This document shows positions 15,755 to 22,088 of a stretch of 64,000 nucleotides of DNA, one piece after another; the first letter of the stretch is position 1; each line of letters starts with the position of its first letter. Below the pieces are notes generated by a model. That model worked only from the letters and a program-made list of their open reading frames with translations, was not told the DNA's origin and made no database searches. The translations under genes and the position numbers were made by a program. This DNA is from Gammaproteobacteria bacterium (lineage in GTDB: Bacteria; Pseudomonadota; Gammaproteobacteria; Steroidobacterales; GCA-2729495), in contig JAJFJS010000100.1 in the NCBI GenBank assembly GCA_021773815.1, positions 1 through 64,000 of the forward strand, read 5' to 3'.

Positions 15755-16780
15755 ATGACCGCCAGCTACGTACCCTATAAAGAGGTGGGCGCACGTCCGC
15801 ATGCCATCGTTGACGGCCCGCCGCTCGAATCGACCGTACTGACGCTGTCGCACTGGCCCAACGATCAGACGCCCGTGTCCCTGCGCCGCGATACATCGAC
15901 GGCAACGGTGTTTGCCTATCTGGACGCGCCCGAGTTTCATCGCGCCGTTGATATCGTGTCGAACAATCATTTCGACGAGGACGGATTGTTCAGCATGTTC
16001 GCCTTTTGTTATCCGGAACTGGCGCCCGATTACCGGGCGTCGCTGGAGGCGGGCGCGCTGGCCGGGGACTTCGGTGTCGTGACGAACCTCGATGCGGCCC
16101 GGCTCTGTGCGGTGGTGGAAGCCTTCGCGGACCCGGAACAATCGCCGTTGAGCAAGCGGATTTTCGAGATGTGCGAAGAGCGGCGCACCGAATTTTTTTA
16201 CCATGAGTTGCTCCCGCTGCTGCCGGATTTCCTGGAGGATCTGCCGGGCTACGAGCAGTACTGGCACGACCCGTGCGAGCATCTCGAATTCAGCCAGTCA
16301 TTGGTCGCCTCGGGTCGGGTCGAGATCGAAGAGCGGCCCGAACGGGATCTGGCCATCGTCCGGATTCCGGATGAGCTGCCGGAGCGAACCGTGCGGCGCT
16401 ACCTGAACGGGGAGCAGGCGGCGGTTCATCCGTTTGCGATCAACAGCGCGACGCGCTGTAACCGGATCATGCGCATCTATCGCGGCGGCTTCGACCTGCA
16501 CTACCGATACGAGAGCTGGCTGCGCTTCGTGTCCTGGCGACCGCAACTCCGCGTCGCGCTCGAAGGACTGGCCGAGCGGCTCAATGCAGTGGAGGACGCG
16601 CCCGGCACCTGGCGCGGTGAAGACGTCAACGAGGTAATCCCGCGCCTCTGGCTGGACGGCAGTCGGCGTTCATCGCTGGCCGAGGAGCGGGCCGTAGCGC
16701 TCGTGGAGGATTATCTTGCGACGGCACCGGCCGCATGGGATCCGTACGACTGGCACGGCAATCGGGACGGCGACGCCTGA
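15755..16780 (+). CDS. DUF6687-type protein
   Basis: The 341-aa soluble protein has the features I associate with DUF6687: TVLTLSHWPNDQTPVSLRRD, DTSTATVFAYLDAPEF and IVSNNHFDEDGLFSMF near the N-terminus. It lacks known catalytic motifs I can name, although the NNHFDEDG block is a candidate metal site. GGAAAAG precedes the ATG. Its stop overlaps the VOC gene (TGATG), so the two are probably co-translated. Confidence 0.75.
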   Translation: MTASYVPYKEVGARPHAIVDGPPLESTVLTLSHWPNDQTPVSLRRDTSTATVFAYLDAPEFHRAVDIVSNNHFDEDGLFSMFAFCYPELAPDYRASLEAGALAGDFGVVTNLDAARLCAVVEAFADPEQSPLSKRIFEMCEERRTEFFYHELLPLLPDFLEDLPGYEQYWHDPCEHLEFSQSLVASGRVEIEERPERDLAIVRIPDELPERTVRRYLNGEQAAVHPFAINSATRCNRIMRIYRGGFDLHYRYESWLRFVSWRPQLRVALEGLAERLNAVEDAPGTWRGEDVNEVIPRLWLDGSRRSSLAEERAVALVEDYLATAPAAWDPYDWHGNRDGDA

Positions 16781-17205
16781 TGTCGGCGCTGCCGCCGTTT
16801 CATATCGCGCTACCAGTCGACGATCTGGCCGCGGCGCGCGCTTTCTACATCGGCGTGCTCGGCTGCAGCGAGGGACGCAGCGATGAGCGCTGGGTCGATT
16901 TCAACTTCTTCGGTCATCAATTCGTCTGCCATCTGCGCCCCCGGCGGGCGGGAGTGAAACGTCATTTCAGTGAGGTGGACGGCAGGCAGGTGCCGGTGCC
17001 GCATTACGGAATCGTGCTGGCGCTGAAGGATTGGCGCCAACTGGCGCAGCGGTTCGCCGACCTGGGCCAGGCATTCATCATCGAGCCGACTATTCGGTTT
17101 GCGGGTTTGCCCGGCGAGCAGGGTACATTTTTTATTATGGATCCCAGCGGCAATGCGCTCGAATTCAAGGGATTCGCACGACCGGAGTCGCTGTTCGCGA
17201 GGTGA
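16780..17205 (+). CDS. VOC-family (glyoxalase/dioxygenase fold) protein
   Basis: The 141-aa product has the VOC pattern: FHIALPVDDLAAARAFYIGVLG with the first metal-ligand His, the HYGIVLAL strand with the second His, and MDPSGNALEFKGF with the Glu ligand. The metal site is therefore complete. The reaction cannot be named. It overlaps the DUF6687 gene and is convergent with the DksA-like gene. Confidence 0.85.
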   Translation: MSALPPFHIALPVDDLAAARAFYIGVLGCSEGRSDERWVDFNFFGHQFVCHLRPRRAGVKRHFSEVDGRQVPVPHYGIVLALKDWRQLAQRFADLGQAFIIEPTIRFAGLPGEQGTFFIMDPSGNALEFKGFARPESLFAR

Positions 17206-17212
17206 TGCCGCG

Positions 17213-17539
17213 TCAGGCCGGCGGAAGTTCCGCGCAGTCGACGCACTCCAGGCTCGCGGGCCTGACGGCGAGACGCTTTGAGCTGATGTCGTCCCCGCAG
17301 GTCATGCAGACGCCGTACTTGCCGTCATCGAGGCGGCGCAAAGCCGAATCGATACTTGCCAGTTCCTCGACGGCTTCCGATTCGAGCGCCGCGACCACCT
17401 CGACGTTGCCGAGCTGCGCCGCCTGTTCCGCGGAGTCGGCATCGAGGGGATTGCGCGCGTGATTGTGTATCGTCGCGACACGTTTCTCGAGAATCGCTTT
17501 TGCGTCGAGTAGTTGTTTTCGAATGCTGTCCTGATCCAT
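17213..17539 (-). CDS. TraR/DksA-family zinc-finger protein
   Basis: The 108-aa protein has an N-terminal coiled coil (DSIRKQLLDAKAILEKRVATIHNH) and a C-terminal C4 zinc finger (CMTCGDDISSKRLAVRPASLECVDC), the architecture of TraR/DksA proteins that bind the RNA polymerase secondary channel. The family's key acidic coil tip is represented around NPLDADSAEQA. It is shorter than DksA (151 aa in E. coli), so it is a DksA-like paralogue and not certain to mediate the stringent response. The ATG at 17539 fits better than the upstream start at 17575. Confidence 0.85.
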   Translation of the reverse strand: MDQDSIRKQLLDAKAILEKRVATIHNHARNPLDADSAEQAAQLGNVEVVAALESEAVEELASIDSALRRLDDGKYGVCMTCGDDISSKRLAVRPASLECVDCAELPPA

Positions 17540-17671
17540 GGCAAGCCGGCCTTTTAGATTCCAGACTGATGGCACCAGTGTACGTCAAGATCGCCCGGTT
17601 TTGAACGCGGGCATCGGCGTGATTGGGAGTGTGGCGGGGGCTTGTGCGGGGGAAGGCGTTACACTGTCGCG

Positions 17672-18268
17672 ATGGACCCGGAAACCGACAAAGCCGCTGG
17701 TGCCGGCGTGGCGGGCGTCGTGCTGGCGGCGGGCGCGTCCCGTCGGCTGGGCCGGCCAAAGCAGCTTGTCGAGGTCGACGGTGTGCCGCTGGTCGTGCGG
17801 ACGATCCGCGCGCTGGCCGCACACTGTGACAGGGGCGTGATCTGCGTCATCGGCGCCGGCGGCGATGACGTGCGTGCTGTTCTGGACGGGCTCGACGTCA
17901 CGATCGTCGCCAACCCGGACTGGTCCGAAGGTATCGCCGCGTCGATCCGCTGTGGCGTTGCCCGTGCGCCGGCCAATGCGCGGGCCATCCTGCTGACTGT
18001 CTGCGACCAGCCGCGGGTCGGCAGTGCAGATTTCGCGCGGCTCGTGGCCGCGGGTCGGGATGCGCCGACGGCCGTCGTCGCGGCGGGCTACGGTGACGGC
18101 TACGGTGTGCCGGCCCTGTTTCCGGCGGCCTGCCGGGAGGCGTTGCTGGCACTGCAGGGTGACAGCGGGGCAAAAGGCGTCATCGCCCGGGCCTCGCCGC
18201 GCCGGATCGTCGCGATGCCGGAAGCCGCGTTCGATGTCGATCGGCGGGCGGACCTGCGGCAGCTGTAG
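17672..18268 (+). CDS. MobA-like NTP transferase (molybdenum cofactor cytidylyl- or guanylyltransferase)
   Basis: The 198-aa protein begins with the nucleotidyltransferase motif VVLAAGASRRLGRPKQLVEV and has the LLTVCDQPRV metal-site strand and the PALFPAACREALLALQGDSGAKG segment. This pattern fits MocA/MobA-like enzymes that attach CMP or GMP to molybdopterin. The MoaD and MoaE genes just downstream support a cofactor role. A MocA-type enzyme (for xanthine-dehydrogenase-class enzymes) seems more likely than MobA because of the CDQP motif. Confidence 0.8.
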   Translation: MDPETDKAAGAGVAGVVLAAGASRRLGRPKQLVEVDGVPLVVRTIRALAAHCDRGVICVIGAGGDDVRAVLDGLDVTIVANPDWSEGIAASIRCGVARAPANARAILLTVCDQPRVGSADFARLVAAGRDAPTAVVAAGYGDGYGVPALFPAACREALLALQGDSGAKGVIARASPRRIVAMPEAAFDVDRRADLRQL

Positions 18269-18335
18269 TGTCCGCGTGCTCCATGACGGTGCATCCGCGG
18301 CTGTGCCCCGAGGAACGGCTCTGGGTAGTTAGCAT

Positions 18336-18360
18336 GGGTAATTGCCCCGGGCAATTACCC
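18336..18360. repeat. Perfect 12-bp-arm palindrome upstream of moaD
   Basis: GGGTAATTGCCC (18336-18347) and its exact reverse complement (18349-18360) flank a single C. A partly degenerate third half-site, CCCGGGAAATTAC, follows directly. The structure lies about 100 bp before moaD and 68 bp after the MobA-like gene. There is no T-run, so a terminator is unlikely; an operator or a mobile palindromic repeat is more plausible. Confidence 0.6.
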
Positions 18361-18460
18361 CGGGAAATTACGGACAGCGGCCCCGAAGTCGGGTGGTAGA
18401 CTGCATCGATCAGGCCCGGTTTGGTGACCCCGGGGCGGGACAAAACAGGAACACATCACG

Positions 18461-18700
18461 ATGCCCAACGTCCGGATCGAATATTTCGCCATTCTGCGCG
18501 AGCATGCCGGCAAGGATGCCGAGGAACTGCAGACCGGCGCCTGCACCGCCGGCGAACTGTTCAACGAACTCGCCGATCGTTATGCGTTTCCGGAGCTGAA
18601 CAGTATGAAGGTTGCGATCAACGAAGAATTCGACGACTGGGATACGGCGCTGGCCGACGGCGATTCCGTTGCCTTCATTCCGCCGGTGGCCGGCGGATGA
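18461..18700 (+). CDS. moaD: Molybdopterin synthase sulfur-carrier subunit
   Basis: The 79-aa ubiquitin-fold protein ends in VAGG; the terminal Gly-Gly is the site of thiocarboxylation in MoaD. The start YFAILREHAGKDAEEL and the DGDSVAFIPPVAGG end are standard. MoaD donates sulfur to precursor Z within molybdopterin synthase. Its stop overlaps moaE (ATGA), so the subunits are translated together. Confidence 0.93.
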   Translation: MPNVRIEYFAILREHAGKDAEELQTGACTAGELFNELADRYAFPELNSMKVAINEEFDDWDTALADGDSVAFIPPVAGG

Positions 18701-19209
18701 TGCGTTTTGCTTTTTCACGTGAGCCGGTTTCGGGCGCCGACATCCGGCGTCTCGTCGGCGATGATGCAGCCGGCGCCTATGTCGCGTTCGAGGGCTGGGT
18801 GCGCAATCACAACGAGGGACGCGAGGTTCGACGGCTCGAATACGAGGCCTACGAAAGCCTGGGCGTCAAGGAGGGTGAGCGCATCATCGCCGAGGCCGGG
18901 CAGCGATTCGGCGGCGCCAGCGTTTATTGCGTGCATCGACTCGGACCGCTCGAGATCGGTGACATCGCCGTGATCGTCGGCGTCAGCACGCCCCATCGCG
19001 GCGAGGCATTCGACGCCTGCCGCTACGTCATCGACGAGGTCAAGCACCGCGTGCCGATCTGGAAAAAAGAGCACTATGTCGACGGTGATTCCGGCTGGGT
19101 CAACTGCGAGCGGTGCGCCTCGGCGGCCCATGATCATGACCACGACAGCCATGACGACCCCTCGGGTGATGAACGGCAGCGCGGCACCGGGCGCCGGCAG
19201 GCCGGCTAA
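18697..19209 (+). CDS. moaE: Molybdopterin synthase catalytic subunit
   Basis: The 170-aa protein contains AYVAFEGWVRNHNEGREVRRLEYEAYE, VYCVHRLGPLEIGDIAVIV and VDEVKHRVPIWKKEHYV-like motifs of MoaE, including the active-site Lys residues in KHRVPIWKKE. MoaE inserts two sulfurs from MoaD into precursor Z. The C-terminus carries an unusual tail (CASAAHDHDHDSHDD) rich in His and Asp after the normal end, which could bind metal. Confidence 0.93.
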   Translation: MMRFAFSREPVSGADIRRLVGDDAAGAYVAFEGWVRNHNEGREVRRLEYEAYESLGVKEGERIIAEAGQRFGGASVYCVHRLGPLEIGDIAVIVGVSTPHRGEAFDACRYVIDEVKHRVPIWKKEHYVDGDSGWVNCERCASAAHDHDHDSHDDPSGDERQRGTGRRQAG

Positions 19210-19232
19210 AAGACTGCCCGTGCGTCGGCTCG

Positions 19233-20075
19233 TCAGCGAGCCAGTCGTTCGCGAATGATCAGGTCGTTGGCGACCGCCAGCATATCGTCAAAGTTCTTGA
19301 TGCCGTCGCCGGTCGTCAGGTATTTGCCGTTGATGACGAGCAGCGGGACGCTTTGGATGCGATAACGCTGGGTCAGGTTTTTAGCCCGCTTGAGTTTGCT
19401 CTCGACGGCGAATGAGCGAAATGTCTTGTTGAACTCTGCTTCGGAAATGCCGAATTTTTTGATGAACTCGAGGATATCGGCTTCATTCGTCAGCATCCGA
19501 TTGTTCACGTGCAACTCGTTGAATATCGCCGAATGGACCTCGTCGAGCTTGCCCAGGGCTTCAACCGTATAAAAGAGCCGGGCATGGATCGCATTGGTCG
19601 GATTCCACATGACGGGCAGGCGAATCAGGTTCACGTCATCGGGCAGCGTCCGCTCCCAGTTGTCGATGATCGGGTCGAAATTGTAGCAATGCGGGCAGCC
19701 GTACCAAAATACCTCGGCAACTTCGACGGCATCCGGCGAGCTGCTCGTGCCTTGGGCCGTGGTCAGCTTCGTAAAGTGCGTGCCTTCCCGGTACTGCTGC
19801 AGTTGAGGCGCCGCGTCGGCGGTCTCGGTCTTTGCCAGGACGATCGGTTCCGGCTCTGCCGCCGCTTCGCCGGTCGATTCCTCGACCACTTCGACCGGCC
19901 GAGGCGACTCGGCGACCGGGGCAGGCGAGTCGTTCGCCGGGGCGGCTGCGACTGCCGGCGCCGCCGGTTCGGTGGCGGGCGCCGCCGTGGGGCGGTCCGG
20001 GCCGGAAGCGTCACCGCAGGCGGCGAACAGGCAGGCCAGCAGGGCCAGTGTCAGTAATCGGGTCGATTTCATCAT
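19233..20075 (-). CDS. dsbA: DsbA-type thiol:disulfide oxidoreductase, lipid-anchored form
   Basis: DsbA oxidises cysteines of exported proteins in the periplasm. The active site GCPHC (FWYGCPHCYNFDP) and the cis-Pro loop (QSVPLLVINGKY) are intact. Unlike soluble DsbA, it begins with a lipoprotein signal ending LFAACG (lipobox Cys at residue 20) and a low-complexity Ala/Pro/Glu linker of about 75 residues before the thioredoxin fold. It is thus predicted to be a tethered periplasmic enzyme. GAGGAC precedes the start. The gene follows cytochrome c4 on the same strand, 66 bp downstream, an order also known in Pseudomonas. Confidence 0.9.
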   Translation of the reverse strand: MMKSTRLLTLALLACLFAACGDASGPDRPTAAPATEPAAPAVAAAPANDSPAPVAESPRPVEVVEESTGEAAAEPEPIVLAKTETADAAPQLQQYREGTHFTKLTTAQGTSSSPDAVEVAEVFWYGCPHCYNFDPIIDNWERTLPDDVNLIRLPVMWNPTNAIHARLFYTVEALGKLDEVHSAIFNELHVNNRMLTNEADILEFIKKFGISEAEFNKTFRSFAVESKLKRAKNLTQRYRIQSVPLLVINGKYLTTGDGIKNFDDMLAVANDLIIRERLAR

Positions 20076-20141
20076 GATGCGTCCTCAGCTCGGCCGCCGG
20101 TTATCCGTGGCTGGCGGGCGTTATGAATGGGTTCGTCGGCG

Positions 20142-20792
20142 TTATTGCAGGCCCTGAATATAAGATGCGACGGCGCGAATCTCGGCTTCGCTCATCAACG
20201 CCGAAATATTGCGCATGACCTGATTCTTGTCGGCGTCGGACTGGCGTTGGCCGCTGCGATACGCCAGTAGCTGAATGGCGGTATAGGCGGCGTGTTGACC
20301 GGCCAGGGTCGGATACCCGGCGCCCGGGTTGCCTCGACCGGCCGGACCATGACACGCCATGCAGGCGCTGATGCCCTTGTCGAGGTCGCCGCCGCGGTAG
20401 AGGCGTTCGCCCGGCTCGACGAGCGCCGGGTCGGCCGTCAGCCGCCGCGGTGTCAGCGTCGCATAATAGGCGGCCAGATCCTGAATCGCCTGATCGTCGA
20501 GCCCGGCTGCCTGTCCGGACATGAAAGCGTTTTTGCGCCGGCCGTTTTTGAAGCTGTGCAGCGAGTCGGCCAGATACTTGGGATTCTGGCCGGCAAGACT
20601 CGGCCATTCGGGATTGACGCTGTTGCCGTCGGCGCCATGGCACGCGGCGCACGTTGCCGAACGTGCCCGGCCCTGCTCCGCATCTCCATCGGCCAGCGCG
20701 GGCCAGACGGCCGCCAGCAGCAAGGCACACACGGCCAGTGTGCCGCGGCCGAGCCGTGAGCGTGGGTTGCCGATGTTGTTGCGTCTGGTCAT
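20142..20792 (-). CDS. Diheme cytochrome c4
   Basis: The 216-aa precursor has a signal peptide (residues about 17-35, ending PALADG) and two heme-binding motifs, CAACH and CMACH, in duplicated domains. Met ligands are available in the RRKNAFMSGQAAGLDD and DKNQVMRNISALMSE segments. Cytochrome c4 carries electrons in the periplasm to terminal oxidases. GGGGAAACGG lies before the ATG. It is divergent from engB. Confidence 0.92.
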   Translation of the reverse strand: MTRRNNIGNPRSRLGRGTLAVCALLLAAVWPALADGDAEQGRARSATCAACHGADGNSVNPEWPSLAGQNPKYLADSLHSFKNGRRKNAFMSGQAAGLDDQAIQDLAAYYATLTPRRLTADPALVEPGERLYRGGDLDKGISACMACHGPAGRGNPGAGYPTLAGQHAAYTAIQLLAYRSGQRQSDADKNQVMRNISALMSEAEIRAVASYIQGLQ

Positions 20793-20931
20793 CCGTTTCC
20801 CCGGTTGGTCCTTTTCGGCGTGCTAATATCGCCGCCGCGGCGCATTTTACACGAGTTTTCATGAAACCATGAGTCGGTGCGCCGGCCGGGCGACCCTGCG
20901 CGACCGGAAAACCGCCACCGTGAGCGCCCCG

Positions 20932-21561
20932 ATGTCCGCATTTTCAGATGCCCGCTTCCTGACCAGCGCCAACGCGCCCGCCGGATTTGCCGACGATCAG
21001 GGCACGGAAGTGGCGTTCGCGGGCCGGTCGAACGCCGGTAAATCGACGGCGATCAATACCATCGTTCACCGCAAAAATTTTGCCCGGACCAGCAAGCAGC
21101 CCGGCCGCACGCAGTTGGTCAACTTTTTTAGCCTCGGCGCAGACCGACGGCTCGTCGATTTGCCCGGCTACGGGTATGCGAAGGTCGGCCCCTCGATGCG
21201 CCGCCACTGGCAGAAACTGCTGGAGACCTATTTTCGGTCGCGCCGTTCGCTGGCCGGCACCATCATCGTCGTCGACAGCCGCCGGTCGCTCGGCGAATAC
21301 GATCGGCTGATGCTGGACTGGTGTCGGTCGCTCGACTGCCCGGTACACGTGTTGCTGACCAAGGCCGACAAGCTGAATCGTCGCGACGGGGCTGCGGCCC
21401 TGGCCGGCGCGCGGGCCGAACTCGGCGAGACGGCGACCGTGCAGCTTTTTTCGGCGACCGCGGGCACCGGGGTCGAGGAGGCGCGGAAGCGGCTGCAGGC
21501 CCTGTTGGGGGGAGCCCGGAAATCCCACCCACCCGCTGACGGCGGGGCGGTGGGAAACTGA
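20932..21561 (+). CDS. engB: Ribosome-biogenesis GTPase YihA/EngB
   Basis: EngB is an essential GTPase in assembly of the large ribosomal subunit. Seen are G1 (FAGRSNAGKS), the switch I region (TSKQPGRTQLVNFF), G3 (DLPGYGYAKV) and G4 (LLTKADKLNR). From ATG 20932 the N-terminus (SDARFLTSANAP) aligns with the family's; GTG 20920 is an alternative. The 3' end carries a short variable tail. The gene is convergent with polA, with the candidate small RNA between them, an arrangement shared with E. coli and Pseudomonas. Confidence 0.93.
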   Translation: MSAFSDARFLTSANAPAGFADDQGTEVAFAGRSNAGKSTAINTIVHRKNFARTSKQPGRTQLVNFFSLGADRRLVDLPGYGYAKVGPSMRRHWQKLLETYFRSRRSLAGTIIVVDSRRSLGEYDRLMLDWCRSLDCPVHVLLTKADKLNRRDGAAALAGARAELGETATVQLFSATAGTGVEEARKRLQALLGGARKSHPPADGGAVGN

Positions 21562-21913
21562 ATGAGCAGCAGGAGCCGGCAGGTACGGATCTGTTTCACC
21601 CCCTGATCCAGTGTTCCTGCCATCGTCCGGTCTTTGATCTGGCGGCGGATCCGGCGGTTTTTCGCTGGTCCCGACTTGCGCTTCACTCAACCGGTGGCGG
21701 TGCCACTGGCTTCGCTCTCGAGCGGCGCCGGGACGGCAGCAAATTCCGCCGGCTCTCGGGATGCTGATGAGATTTCCGGGCTGGCCCGGAAGCGGCATCG
21801 GCCGGCAGTGCACTCTGATGGTGCGGGTGGTGGGAGCATTATCCGCCATGTGTCGATATGCCGCCAAAATCGGCAAAAATGCCGCTAAAAGTCTTTATTT
21901 TGCTTTGATCGGG
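21562..21913. other. Non-coding interval downstream of engB
   Basis: About 350 bp with no credible ORF; short open frames here are GC-driven. The last 70 bp are AT-richer and contain small repeats of GCCG-AAAA type. I see no clear engB terminator. The interval ends at the terminator of the minus-strand RNA. Confidence 0.5.
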
Positions 21914-21915
21914 TG

Positions 21916-21955
21916 AAAAAAACCCCGGACAGCGCGGGGAGCGCTGCCCGGGGTT
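21916..21955 (-). terminator. Rho-independent terminator of the small RNA
   Basis: A 15-bp stem with one G-U pair (21921-21935 with 21941-21955), a 5-nt loop and a run of seven U on the minus strand (A-run at 21916-21922). The U-tract is only on the minus strand, so it ends the small RNA and any polA readthrough and does not terminate engB. Confidence 0.85.
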
Positions 21956-22018
21956 CAGGATAACCGGTTTGGGGGGACCGGTTGCAATGCCCGCTTAGGG
22001 AGGATAGCGGGACTTATT
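21916..22018 (-). ncRNA. Candidate small RNA between polA and engB
   Basis: A strong promoter on the minus strand is followed by about 103 nt that fold into three hairpins and end in a textbook terminator. Hairpin 1 (21990-22011) has a 6-bp stem CCCGCU/AGCGGG and the loop AUCCUCCCUA. Hairpin 2 (21962-21983) has a perfect 7-bp stem AACCGGU/ACCGGUU and the loop CCCCCCAA. Hairpin 3 is the terminator, with loop UCCCC. No ORF is present. All three loops are C-rich and loop 1 is complementary to strong Shine-Dalgarno sequences, suggesting a translational repressor. Spot 42 (E. coli) and ErsA (Pseudomonas) occupy the same polA-engB position; sequence homology to either is not claimed. Confidence 0.75.
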
Positions 22019-22023
22019 CGGTG

Positions 22024-22051
22024 ATTATGATACACGTTTAGAACGTGTCCA
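22024..22051 (-). promoter_or_regulatory. Sigma70 promoter of the small RNA
   Basis: Reading the minus strand, TGGACA (22046-22051) and CATAAT (22024-22029) each match consensus at 5 of 6 positions and are 16 bp apart. Transcription is predicted to begin near 22018. The promoter lies just 32 bp past the polA stop codon. Confidence 0.7.
22032..22048. promoter_or_regulatory. Operator-like palindrome inside the small-RNA promoter
   Basis: ACACGTT (22032-22038) and its exact reverse complement AACGTGT (22042-22048) flank TAG. The palindrome fills the spacer between the -35 and -10 elements and overlaps the -35, the usual place for a repressor site. The binding protein is unknown. Confidence 0.55.
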
Positions 22052-22088
22052 AACAAATAAGTTCCCGACTGCGGCGGGCGTTCTGCGC

